Origin: DASVSE01 sp036399715
Lineage (GTDB): Bacteria > Bacteroidota > Rhodothermia > Rhodothermales > Rubricoccaceae
Reading direction: 5' to 3'
DNA: 9,435 bases
Assembly: GCA_036399715.1 (NCBI GenBank)
Contig: DASWMO010000275.1
Span: forward strand, 1 to 9,435
The notes beneath the pieces are model-generated. The model saw nothing but the letters and a program-made list of their open reading frames with translations, had not been told where the DNA came from and did not search any database. The translations under genes and the position numbers were made by a program. Shown here piece after piece: positions 1 through 7,318 of the stretch; the first letter of the stretch is position 1, and every line of letters begins with the position of its first letter.

Positions 1-221
1 GGGAGGCGATGAAGGGGGCGCCGCGGACACCTCCGTCAATAGGTGTTATTGCATCTTGCAGCCAACGCTCACGCAGTGGTCGGAGGGTCTTCGGGGCCGC
101 GACGGGGGCGGGATTATAGCGTATGCGAATGTCAATTCTCAATCGATGTAGATTCCAGACCCAGACCCCCGCTCACTCCCCCTGGCCCCGTCGTGCGAGA
201 TGGCCAGTCTGCAATAACGGA
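1..221. other. Non-coding leader upstream of the recombinase gene
   Basis: No convincing gene was found here. The reading frame of the recombinase is open back to an ATG at 123, but the extra 33 residues (rich in Arg, Pro, Trp and Cys) do not resemble a recombinase N terminus, so this stretch is treated as untranslated. It contains a short inverted repeat at 27-46, listed separately. TATAGC at 115-120 is a possible -10 element, but no matching -35 is visible. On the minus strand, a short open frame could run off the left edge from about position 46, too short to judge. No tRNA gene or recognisable attachment core is visible. Confidence 0.5.
27..46. repeat. Inverted repeat ACACCT/AGGTGT with 8-nt loop
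   Basis: ACACCT at 27-32 is the exact reverse complement of AGGTGT at 41-46, separated by an 8-nt loop, and is followed on the plus strand by TTATT. It could be a weak terminator for a gene left of the window, an operator for the recombinase gene, or a recombinase arm site. A six-base dyad is short enough to arise by chance in 9.4 kb. Confidence 0.3.
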
Positions 222-1271
222 ATGCCCGACCTGATTCCCGTTCCGAGCCTAGAAGCCGATGTCGCTCAGGCGGGCAGCGGCGCGTCTGCGCTGAACCCAG
301 CCACGGTCTACCTCGCACGCCTGGCGCCCGGCAGCCGCCGCACCATGCGCGGCGCGCTCGCCGTGGTCGCCCAGATCTGTCTGCCGGAGGCGGGCGTCCG
401 GCCGGATCCTGAGTCGTTCCCGTGGGGGCTCGTCCGCGCCGAGCACACGAAGGCCATCCGCGCGGCGCTCGCGGAGCAGTACTCGTTCGCGACAGCCAAC
501 AAGACGCTCTCCGCGCTCCGCGGCGTGCTCCGGGAGGCGTGGGAGCTCGGCCAGATGGACACCGAGGCGTACCACCGCGCGGCCGCGATCCGCGCCGTCA
601 AAGGGTCGCGGGCGAGCCAGGCGACCGGACGGGCGCTGAAGCGGCCCGAGCTGCGCGCGCTCATCGAGGCGTGCATGGAGCCCGTGGCCGCGCGTCAGGG
701 CGAGCCGGTTACGGTGACGGACAAGGGCCGGCGCGACGCGGCGCTCGTGGCACTTGGGTATGGGTGCGGGCTACGCCGCGACGAGCTGGCGTCGCTCGCG
801 GTCGGCGACCTCGACCTCGCGCAGCGGCGCATCACCGTGCGAGGCAAGGGCAACAAGACGCGCGTCGTGCCGGTCCCGCCGGGGGCGTTTCACGCGCTCC
901 GCGACTACCTCGTTGTGCGTGTGCCGACGCTCGGCGACCGTGCCCTCCCCTCCCCTGCCTCGGCCGAGACGCCTCTCTTCGTCCGAGCGCGGCGGGGAGG
1001 ACGGCTCGACGCCTCGGCCGAGGCACTCACCGGACAGGCCGTCTACCACGTCCTCCAGACGCGCGCCGGCGAAGCGGGCGTGGCGGCGTTCAGCCCGCAC
1101 GACCTGCGCCGTAGCTACGTCGGCGACTTGCTCGACGAGGGTGCCGACCTGTCAGTCGCGCAACAGCTCGCCGGGCACACCAGTCCAACGACGACCGCGG
1201 GGTACGACCGGCGCGGGGAACGCGCCAAAGAGCAGGCGGCATCGCGGCTTGACGTGCCTTACGATGCCTGA
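222..1271 (+). CDS. Tyrosine recombinase / phage-type site-specific integrase
   Basis: Catalyses DNA strand exchange through a tyrosine nucleophile, as in phage, integrative-element and XerC/D recombinases. Counting from the ATG at 222 (349 aa), a SAM-like core-binding domain spans roughly residues 23-127 (LNPATVYLARLAPGSRRTMR onward). The catalytic domain follows with all expected positions: Arg185 in GCGLRRDEL, Lys209 in GKGNKTR, His293 and Arg296 in HDLRR, His319 in AGHTSPTTT and the nucleophile Tyr328 in AGYDRRG. The Arg-Lys spacing (24) and His-Tyr spacing (9) equal those I recall for XerD, so the enzyme should be active. The start at 222 is preferred because the 33 residues upstream, back to 123, look non-coding. 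No strong Shine-Dalgarno precedes it. No excisionase is visible. The gene converges on the 1394-2452 gene across 122 bp, and ATGCC/GGCAT (1264-1283) forms a weak dyad over its stop codon. Confidence 0.93.
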   Translation: MPDLIPVPSLEADVAQAGSGASALNPATVYLARLAPGSRRTMRGALAVVAQICLPEAGVRPDPESFPWGLVRAEHTKAIRAALAEQYSFATANKTLSALRGVLREAWELGQMDTEAYHRAAAIRAVKGSRASQATGRALKRPELRALIEACMEPVAARQGEPVTVTDKGRRDAALVALGYGCGLRRDELASLAVGDLDLAQRRITVRGKGNKTRVVPVPPGAFHALRDYLVVRVPTLGDRALPSPASAETPLFVRARRGGRLDASAEALTGQAVYHVLQTRAGEAGVAAFSPHDLRRSYVGDLLDEGADLSVAQQLAGHTSPTTTAGYDRRGERAKEQAASRLDVPYDA

Positions 1272-1393
1272 CATTGTTGGCATGCTTAGTGAGCCCACCT
1301 TCTTCGGAGCTTCAGTTGTAACACGGCTGAGCGCGTTATATTTCTAACTCCGAAAGGATCGGTCTGTAAGATGATCGCTACGCTAGGCGCGCT

Positions 1394-2452
1394 TTAGAGA
1401 CCGAGGGCGCCCTTCGCTTCCTTCAACACGGTTCCGACATCAAACTGGAAAGAGAACGAGACGCGCTCTCGACTCAGACTGTCCCCACCGGGTCCAAACC
1501 GATAAGCAGGGATGATGTCGAGGGGGATCTCGCCCGAGCGCGCTCCAAGGACCAAGGTTGAGAGACTAAGGCCTGTAAACACGTACCGGCCAGGGTCGCC
1601 AAGTTCGGTCGCCAGGTTGAAGCGAAAGCGCTGGAGAACAGAGGCTCCTTTCGACCTGCGGAAGAACATGGATAAGGGAATGTCCGTGCCCACAGTGGTG
1701 AATGAGTTTTCCATGGTTTGCTCGCCGCTACCCAACTCCTGGGTCGTGAGAGAGACGTCTCCTAAGAGCAACGCAAACCCTACGAGCGGCCGCGGGGGGG
1801 CGACCGCGTAGACTGGGTCGAACTCGTAATAGGCTCCCGCAGTGATGATTTCACTCCCATCTACGTCGCTAGGCTGGCCAGCTATGCCGATCTGGCGCAC
1901 ATTCACGTTGTCGTGTTCGGCATTGTCTAGCGTAGCTGGCATGGTGGCTCCCGCATAGAAAGGGTTCACAGTAGCAGAGAGATGCTGCTGACCAACCACG
2001 TTCGCGAGACGGAAGCGATGCGAGGCGACACAAACGTAGTTGGGCTCCCCTTCTATGTATAGGTCCGAAGGCAGCGTGGCGCTGGAGTCCCGGCCATGTA
2101 GCTCGTTGTACGCCCACCTGTGCATAGCGTAAGCCTCACGGTCGAAAGGGTTTGGGGTTTCACCAGCCGTAGACGGCGTCTCAACTCGGAACGTCACGGT
2201 GGCCGCCGCACACTGCGCGACGGTCGGCCTCCCATCCTCGCGCGCGAGCGTTACGAGAGAAGTACCATCTAGAATTGAGCCGGCGAGGCCACTCCTGTCG
2301 AGGGCAGACGCGTGCCGGATGGTCAGCGTCGGGGTCGAGGGTGGAGTCCGGGGCGGAATCGGGGGCGGGGTCGTCTGGCTGTAGGCGGACGTTGGAGTGG
2401 CAAGCGCGATCCCGATCGCGAGAATGACGGCGGTAGCCTGACTGGACAGCAT
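1394..2452 (-). CDS. Exported protein of unknown function, possibly outer-membrane associated
   Basis: Not recognised as any family. The 352-aa product starts with a probable signal peptide (residues 1 to about 23-25, hydrophobic AVILAIGIALA ending in TSA-YSQ). A proline/threonine-rich linker follows (about 27-43, TTPPPIPPRTPPSTPTL). The middle has two cysteines (81 and 141) that could form a disulfide. The last third (about 220-340) alternates hydrophobic and polar residues in strand-like runs (VGFALLLGDVSL, YVFTGLSLSTLVLG, VSFSFQFDVG), which would suit a beta-rich periplasmic or outer-membrane protein. The ATG at 2452 is followed at once by the signal sequence. Base composition is lower in GC (about 53-62% in sampled lines) than the recombinase or nuclease genes, suggesting separate acquisition. 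The 207-bp gap to the upstream MBL gene is relatively AT-rich around 2500-2630 and probably carries its own promoter, though no clear box can be named. Confidence 0.75.
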   Translation of the reverse strand: MLSSQATAVILAIGIALATPTSAYSQTTPPPIPPRTPPSTPTLTIRHASALDRSGLAGSILDGTSLVTLAREDGRPTVAQCAAATVTFRVETPSTAGETPNPFDREAYAMHRWAYNELHGRDSSATLPSDLYIEGEPNYVCVASHRFRLANVVGQQHLSATVNPFYAGATMPATLDNAEHDNVNVRQIGIAGQPSDVDGSEIITAGAYYEFDPVYAVAPPRPLVGFALLLGDVSLTTQELGSGEQTMENSFTTVGTDIPLSMFFRRSKGASVLQRFRFNLATELGDPGRYVFTGLSLSTLVLGARSGEIPLDIIPAYRFGPGGDSLSRERVSFSFQFDVGTVLKEAKGALGL

Positions 2453-2659
2453 AGGTAATGAGGCTAAGCGTAGGCGAACAGGACAGAGAAGTCGTTTGCG
2501 TTCTATTTATCAAGGATCTTCCGATTATGTCGCATGCCCCGCCTGTTTATACATCGAAAAACCCAAGGTCCGTTGCCCCCATGAGCATTGAGGCGCGCGC
2601 ATTTTCTATTCTTCGAAATCGGCTCTGAGGAGGATCAGAACAGCCCCCTATTGACCCAC

Positions 2660-4171
2660 TCAGAACTTTGAGACGTACTGCAGGTCGCCCGATGCATCAG
2701 GCTCTAAGCGGTGAACGTCCCACTTCTCACCGGAGCCCGGGCGGGGCTCCTCTAGCTTCTGAGCCATGACAACCCGTTTCCCGTCGGTTCTGAGGTTGAT
2801 GAGACCGTACACAGCTACGCTCCGCTCGAGCTCGCCGAGTTTCTCGTCGATCCGTCCTTGGACCTGGCTTCGCGTGACAGGCGCCGCGGCCTCCCTCTCG
2901 TCGAAGAGCCGGGCGATCTCATCACGGAGGGCTTGGGGGTTCCGGACACGGTCGTTCGTCGACCGGGCGAGCTCCGTGCTAAAAACGAGGGGGCGATCCC
3001 CGCGCCCCCACCGCCCCATCGCGCCGAGCGCGTCTGGCCGGGGGTGGCAGTGCGACTCAGCGTCCCCGCTCGATACGACAGTCGCAAGCGCGTTGACAGC
3101 CTGAACGAAGACGTTAGTGAAGTCGGCGGCCCCGTGGTGGCACGCCTTCGCCACATCGGCCTCGAAAGTCTTTCGGGCTTGGGTCACGAGGGTGTCCCTC
3201 TTAGTGCCCGTCTGAGGGCGGGGATCAAGGCCTGTGTAGTGTGCGAGGAGGTGCTCCTCTGCGGGCGTGTTGAGGTCGCCCCCTAAGAGGATCCGGATGT
3301 TGCCGTACTCCAGCTTGAGTACAATCGAGTGCCCATTCTTCGTCTTCCCATCGTTCGAGGCGAAGGTCCGGAGCAGACGCTGCCCGGGATCGGCCTCCTC
3401 GACCGGCGCAAGAACGCGGATGTGGAGGGGCTGACCGAGTTCGTAGCCCGGGAGGTGCTCGTCCCGCGCGCTGAGCATCCGGATGTCCGGGGCCTCAGAG
3501 CGCTCGGCCGCGCGCTTGAGAAGGTTCGGGTATCGAAGCCGCCCGGCCCATCCTGGCAGGGCGAGGCGGGCATCGAGGGCAGGACGGTCAACGACGAGGT
3601 CTGAGAGGCACGTTCGCCCGTCGAACGGGACGGTGGGACCGAGCCGGTCGGGCCCGTCCCGCTCGACAATCCCGTTGTGGTATACACTGCCTATGCGAAA
3701 CTGGCGACTCTGAAAGAACTGGTCGAACCCGCCGTAATGGTCCTGGTCGGGGTGGGTGATCACCACGGCGTCGATGTCGACCACGCGCTCGAGGTCGCGC
3801 CGGAGGGCGAACCGCCAGGATAGGAAGCGGAACAGGTTATCGACCTCCCCTGCGTCGACGACGATCCGTCGGTCGTCGGGCGTGATGATGAAGGCACCAT
3901 CGCCCTGGCCCACGTCGACGAAGTAGACCTCTAAAAGCCGGTCAGGCTGGAGGTCCGCCTCGTTCATCCACCCCTCTTCCCCCCGGCCCCGGACGCGGAC
4001 CCAAGACCCGTTCCGTTCGCCGAGGAGCGTGACAAAGTCGCCCCAGAGAAGTTGCTGAACCTTGGTGCGACTGACTGGGGACTCGTAAATGAAAGGAGCT
4101 GAGTAGCCAGCGAATGCGGTGTCCATGGTGTATGGGGTTGTGAGACGGAGCGCGATCCTTGGGGCAGGCAC
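2660..4171 (-). CDS. SH3-like domain plus ComEC-type metallo-beta-lactamase-fold hydrolase
   Basis: A probable soluble metal-dependent hydrolase of the ComEC/Rec2 branch of the metallo-beta-lactamase fold, which includes nucleases and phosphodiesterases. In the 503-aa product, residues about 24-76 resemble a bacterial SH3 domain (LLWGDFVTLLGERNGSWVRV ... GWMNEADL). The catalytic domain follows: VDVGQGD 85-91, VVDAGE 104-109, the metal-binding THPDQDHYGG 139-148, NGHSIVLKLEYG 279-290, LLGGDL 295-300, CHHGA 344-348 and SSGD 367-370 followed by SHCHPRP 373-379. All landmark residues of the family are present. The C-terminal 110 residues, with a charged helical stretch (about 410-450), are not recognised. 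There is no signal peptide and none of the membrane helices of true ComEC, so a DNA-uptake channel role is unlikely. The start is GTG, three bases after the TGA of the DUF2278 gene, implying translational coupling. An ATG at 4126 (residue 16) is the alternative. Substrate is unknown. Confidence 0.87.
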   Translation of the reverse strand: MPAPRIALRLTTPYTMDTAFAGYSAPFIYESPVSRTKVQQLLWGDFVTLLGERNGSWVRVRGRGEEGWMNEADLQPDRLLEVYFVDVGQGDGAFIITPDDRRIVVDAGEVDNLFRFLSWRFALRRDLERVVDIDAVVITHPDQDHYGGFDQFFQSRQFRIGSVYHNGIVERDGPDRLGPTVPFDGRTCLSDLVVDRPALDARLALPGWAGRLRYPNLLKRAAERSEAPDIRMLSARDEHLPGYELGQPLHIRVLAPVEEADPGQRLLRTFASNDGKTKNGHSIVLKLEYGNIRILLGGDLNTPAEEHLLAHYTGLDPRPQTGTKRDTLVTQARKTFEADVAKACHHGAADFTNVFVQAVNALATVVSSGDAESHCHPRPDALGAMGRWGRGDRPLVFSTELARSTNDRVRNPQALRDEIARLFDEREAAAPVTRSQVQGRIDEKLGELERSVAVYGLINLRTDGKRVVMAQKLEEPRPGSGEKWDVHRLEPDASGDLQYVSKF

Positions 4172-4174
4172 CCC

Positions 4175-5233
4175 TCAGAAGACGACGGTCCAGCCTGGGT
4201 TCGACGCCTGCACCTGCGTGTAGGCAACCCCGTCGACCTTGAGCCCATTCTCGTCGACTAGCGTGATGACCCCGCCCCCGTTAGGGAGTTGGAGCGGAGC
4301 CGACACGGGGAAAACTCGGGATTCCCCACCCGCGAGGACGCCCGTAAGCACTTGCCGACGCTCCTCGTGGTCGAGGAGCGCCCATCCGTCAATTTTGAGC
4401 TCGCCGGGAGCCGTATTCAGGAGCGTAACCGCCTCGGTCTCCGGTGACGCAGTCGAGTTGACGAGCGCCGCGACAATGCGGACGAGACCCTGCGGCTCCT
4501 CCATCGTCGGTATAAAGACTTGCTCGGTTGCGTTCGGGACCGGAGGGTCGCCTGGGGGAACCGCTCCGGCCGGCGTTGGCGCACCGATCGTATGTCCGGA
4601 GATGTCGTCCGTGTGCCACCCCTGCGACTGGAACTTGAGGAAAACTGCGACCCACTGGTTAGCGTCCGGGAAGTGGACGAGGAGGCCACCGTCCTGCCAC
4701 ACGCCGTCGTCGCTCACAAACTGACCGACGTTGCCCTGATTCATGTGGATGTCGTGGACCCCGTTTCCCGGCATGAACCCGAAGTACTTGTCCTTCTTAT
4801 CAGGCTCAGGCCCCCATCGCTCCCCAAACGCGTAGACGACGGCGTTCTCGTCCGCCACTGCCCGCTGCATGACCGAGTCGATCTTCTCGTTCAGGTCGTT
4901 GTCGACTCCAGGAATGCTGTGCGGAAGTGGCCGCATTCGCGATCGGTCGAACAGGTTACCACGAATGTAGTCCATCGCCCCAGACGACGGCTGGCAGGGG
5001 AGTTCAGTAAATCCCAGCGGAAGCGTCTCGACGGCTGCGGTTAGGGGGTGGTGGTAGTTCTCTACGACTATGTATTCTAGCTCAGATGGCTCGATATTGG
5101 ACTTGACGTTAATCGCGATCCGGTAGTCTATAGTGTCGTCGACTAGACGAACTTGGTAGTGCGGACGGGTCCCGCCGCCGATTCTGATCTCGACTGCCTT
5201 TCCTTTCAGAACGCCGTAATTGTGTAAGGGCAT
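4175..5233 (-). CDS. DUF2278 (YukJ-like) protein with C-terminal lamin-tail-like domain
   Basis: Recognised as a DUF2278-family protein, named for Bacillus YukJ; no biochemical function is known to me. The 352-aa product begins with the typical MPLHNYGVLKGKA and a PHYQVRL / DYRIAINVKS segment. It then has the hallmark AFGERWGPE (135-143), KYFGFMPGNGVHDIHMNQGN (149-168), GVWQDGGLLVHFP (177-189) and WVAVFLKFQSQGWHTDD (194-210). A proline-rich linker (about 217-235) leads to a second domain (about 248-340), with VTLLNTAPGELKIDGWAL, RVFPVSAPLQLPNGGGVITL and VDGVAY, matching the pattern of bacterial lamin-tail (LTD) Ig-like domains. The protein ends GWTVVF. No signal peptide or transmembrane helix is visible. 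It is the first gene of a two-gene unit with the MBL hydrolase, spaced by three bases. The ATG at 5233 gives the family-typical N terminus. The family call is firm, the LTD call fairly firm, and any function is open. Confidence 0.88.
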   Translation of the reverse strand: MPLHNYGVLKGKAVEIRIGGGTRPHYQVRLVDDTIDYRIAINVKSNIEPSELEYIVVENYHHPLTAAVETLPLGFTELPCQPSSGAMDYIRGNLFDRSRMRPLPHSIPGVDNDLNEKIDSVMQRAVADENAVVYAFGERWGPEPDKKDKYFGFMPGNGVHDIHMNQGNVGQFVSDDGVWQDGGLLVHFPDANQWVAVFLKFQSQGWHTDDISGHTIGAPTPAGAVPPGDPPVPNATEQVFIPTMEEPQGLVRIVAALVNSTASPETEAVTLLNTAPGELKIDGWALLDHEERRQVLTGVLAGGESRVFPVSAPLQLPNGGGVITLVDENGLKVDGVAYTQVQASNPGWTVVF

Positions 5234-5755
5234 AGGTGTCTTTGCGAGGGCAGTTGGGGTTATACCTGGACGTCTGGGAGATTACGCCACCGGGCGATTC
5301 CACGTGTGCAACGCCAGTAATACTTGACCAGCCTAGCCACCGGAAGGCCCACAATCCCCCAGTCATCGGACTTAGGGTACACCCAAACGGCAAATTTGTA
5401 AGCCACCCGTCCGCGCTCCCATAGAGCCGTGGAAATCGGGATTGATCTGCCCCCGCTGCGACGGACGATCAGTTAATACTCAGGCCGAGGTGTGGGAGGC
5501 AATGAGGCCGTCGCTGATGTCTTGGAGGGTGGTGCGCACCGAGGGGCGCATCTCCGCCTCTGGGGACTTTCGGGATACGTGTAGAATGTCACCATAGCGG
5601 TTCCGGGTCTGTCGTCAGCCCCAGCGGCTAGACAGGTCGAAAGCGTCGCTTAGGAGCTGATACCTGGAGACTGTGGCAACATCATTCAAGCCGGGTCAAC
5701 TTTGAGGTTGCGCAGTCTCGTGTGACTAGCTTTCCAGCCACACGTCTTGACCCTC
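5234..5755. other. Divergent intergenic region, largely non-coding
   Basis: About 520 bp separate the divergently transcribed DUF2278 and hydrolase genes, so promoters for both must lie here unless transcription enters from further away. No box pair close to a known consensus can be pointed out with confidence. Positions 5480-5695 show the codon-usage signature of a decayed minus-strand gene (listed separately). The rest (5234-5479) has no gene-like frame that could be supported; short frames in it lack start context and family resemblance. Confidence 0.5.
5480..5695 (-). pseudogene. Possible remnant of a decayed gene, interrupted by TGA
   Basis: Read on the minus strand, one frame runs for about 72 codons to a TGA at 5480-5482. 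It is broken once by an in-frame TGA at 5615-5617 and bounded upstream by another TGA at 5696-5698. After the internal stop the peptide reads RYGDILHVSRKSPEAEMRPS and then VRTTLQDISDGLIASHTSA. Before the stop it reads GLNDVATVSRYQLLSDAFDL. The third-position GC in this frame is high (roughly 70-77%) and the second-position GC lower, as expected for coding DNA in a GC-rich genome. No start codon or family was recognised. It could be the tail of a truncated gene left by an insertion or deletion next to the DUF2278 operon. Chance open sequence is a real alternative. Confidence 0.35.
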
Positions 5756-7186
5756 ATGCTTCGATCTCTATTTCTTCTCGCCCTGCTATCTAGCTCAGCG
5801 AGAGCTCAGCCGCAGTATCCCGTGATTTTCGTTCACGGCATCGGGTCGAGCGACTGGACATGGCGCGATGCTGTCATCGCGTTCGAGAATGAGGGCTGGG
5901 GCCCAGCCTACAGCATGCACTTCGACCTGAACGCTTCTACGGGTACGCGTTACAGCGGAGACGTGCGGCGAACCGGACTGGTGTCGTTCTGGCAATTCCC
6001 GGACCCGGACCCACTCGGCTCAGCCCGTGCGGCAGTCGCCGACTCGCTGGGTCTTGAGAGACAGTCGGCCCCCGTCGAGATGAGCGAGTCAGGCGGTACG
6101 CCGCCTGAAGACGACGCGAGCGCCGGGTCGTCCAGGCTGTTTCTGGCCAACTTCGAGAACTGGTACAACGCGTCGACCAACTTGGTCTACGTCCACGAGG
6201 TGCGCGGCGCGTGGGGGCAGTCCGAAAGCAATTGTTCGGCGGTCGCAAAACAGGCGTGGGCACTCTCGCAGATGATCGACGCCGTGCTAGCGGCAACAGC
6301 CGCGCCCCGGGTGATCCTCGTCGGCCACTCGCTCGGCGGCCTCGCGATCCGCGAGTATCTCCAGCGGACCGGGGCACCACCGTACCGGACGCCACACGGG
6401 GTCGCTGCTGTGGTCACATACGGCACTCCACACCTCGGCGCAGTCCCGGCCGGGTGGGCCGGCGGCATCTACGCGTGCGGCTCATTAGGAGGGGACGAGG
6501 CGTTCCGCGACCTCTACCTAGATCCTAACGGACCAGACAGCCCGCTTCTCTATGGAGGCGCGGAGTCGTCTGGGACTGGGTGGCACAATCTCGACATCGA
6601 CACCGACGGTACCGAAGACGACTGGATAGTCGGGCTCAACGCCGGCAGCTCGGTCGGGGGCGTCTACCGGGCGCGCGACAACCCTGCCGCTCCCCTTCCG
6701 CGCGACGTGAGCTACACGTACCTCCGCTCGACCGGTGACTGGATCGTCCCGTACGACGCTCAGTTTCTGAGCCAGACCGACTCGGACGGCGTGCTCCGCG
6801 TCGCCCCGCTAGGCGTCGCGCGGGGCATCACGACCGGAGTCGGGCACACAAACCAGACGGGGGATGTGGCGACGCTGCGGAATGCGATTTTGAGTGCGAT
6901 GTGGACCTCCGGCGAAGCAGGTCCTTCCCCTAGTGAAGCCCACCTGTCTGTCGCGCCGAATCCGACCTCGGGCCTGTCCGTAGCGACGGTGTCACTGCCT
7001 GCGAGTGGGGTGGCTCGCCTCGTCGTCCACGACGTACTTGGCCGCGAGATCGCCACGTACAACATGTCAGGCATTCCCTCATCTGATGCCAACGTCACGA
7101 TTCGTGCGGACGGGTGGCCGGCCGGCATATACGTGGTCCGCATCGAGGGACAGACGGGTGCGACGTTGCTAACGGTCACGAAATAG
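5756..7186 (+). CDS. Secreted lipase/esterase-like alpha/beta hydrolase with type IX sorting domain
   Basis: A predicted extracellular or cell-surface serine hydrolase of the lipase/PGAP1-like group, probably acting on ester bonds; the substrate is unknown. Numbered from the ATG at 5756 (476 aa), a signal peptide covers about 1-17 (MLRSLFLLALLSSSARA). The oxyanion-hole segment PVIFVHGIGSSDW follows directly, with His27-Gly28. The nucleophile elbow VGHSLGG places Ser192. Likely catalytic acid and base are Asp328 in STGDWIVP and His364 in GVGHTNQTG. TYGTPHLG (about 221-228) is the usual strand after the elbow. Residues about 396-476 form a C-terminal sorting domain of the type IX secretion system (LSVAPNPTSG, VHDVLGREIATYNMSG, WPAGIYVVRIEG), removed after export and used to attach or release the protein. 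A TTG at 5747 in frame would add three residues, but the ATG gives the better signal peptide. A hairpin follows the stop by six bases. It seems functionally unrelated to its neighbours. Confidence 0.9.
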   Translation: MLRSLFLLALLSSSARAQPQYPVIFVHGIGSSDWTWRDAVIAFENEGWGPAYSMHFDLNASTGTRYSGDVRRTGLVSFWQFPDPDPLGSARAAVADSLGLERQSAPVEMSESGGTPPEDDASAGSSRLFLANFENWYNASTNLVYVHEVRGAWGQSESNCSAVAKQAWALSQMIDAVLAATAAPRVILVGHSLGGLAIREYLQRTGAPPYRTPHGVAAVVTYGTPHLGAVPAGWAGGIYACGSLGGDEAFRDLYLDPNGPDSPLLYGGAESSGTGWHNLDIDTDGTEDDWIVGLNAGSSVGGVYRARDNPAAPLPRDVSYTYLRSTGDWIVPYDAQFLSQTDSDGVLRVAPLGVARGITTGVGHTNQTGDVATLRNAILSAMWTSGEAGPSPSEAHLSVAPNPTSGLSVATVSLPASGVARLVVHDVLGREIATYNMSGIPSSDANVTIRADGWPAGIYVVRIEGQTGATLLTVTK

Positions 7187-7191
7187 TACGG

Positions 7192-7218
7192 TGCAGCCGC
7201 GCTGCTTGCGGGGCTGCA
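7192..7218 (+). terminator. Stem-loop after the hydrolase gene, candidate terminator
   Basis: TGCAGCC at 7192-7198 pairs with GGCTGCA at 7212-7218. Inside, after one G-G mismatch, CGC (7200-7202) pairs with GCG (7208-7210), leaving a five-base loop. The hairpin starts six bases after the hydrolase stop codon, the place expected for a terminator, but no T-run follows it, so it may instead be an RNA-stabilising 3' stem. Confidence 0.4.
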
Positions 7219-7318
7219 GAGGCGGCGGCGTTCAGCCCTAACCCAGACGCCGTGAGAGACGAGCAGGCTTGGGCGTTTCGCCGGTGCGCATCTTGTCCCC
7301 CTATCCCCTGCCCCAGCG

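Noticed and set aside
123..221. N-terminal extension of the recombinase from the ATG at 123
   Set aside because: The added 33 residues do not resemble a recombinase N terminus, and the protein from 222 already has a complete core-binding domain.
422..1114. A 230-codon plus-strand frame overlapping the recombinase
   Set aside because: Its product is dominated by Arg, Ala, Gly and Pro, typical of a shifted frame in GC-rich DNA; the recombinase frame holds all catalytic motifs.
1386..1411. GGCGC/GCGCC dyad at the end of the exported-protein gene
   Set aside because: Short GC-only repeats with a 16-nt loop inside coding sequence are expected by chance in this composition.
2624..2639. TCTGA/TCAGA dyad downstream of the MBL gene, considered as a terminator
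   Set aside because: The stem is only five pairs and no T-run follows in the direction of transcription.
2660..4171. Calling the MBL protein a DNA-uptake protein ComEC
   Set aside because: It lacks the membrane competence domain and OB-like region of ComEC; only the MBL-fold part is shared.
4520..5044. A 174-codon plus-strand frame opposite the DUF2278 gene
   Set aside because: The minus-strand frame is a clear DUF2278 protein with its hallmark motifs; the plus-strand translation has no recognisable domain.
5232..5245. A 12-of-14 base match (ATAGGTGT..TTGC) between 39-52 and 5232-5245, considered as a repeated recombination site
   Set aside because: The match is too short, lies at the start codon of the DUF2278 gene in one copy and is not backed by longer flanking similarity; chance is likely.
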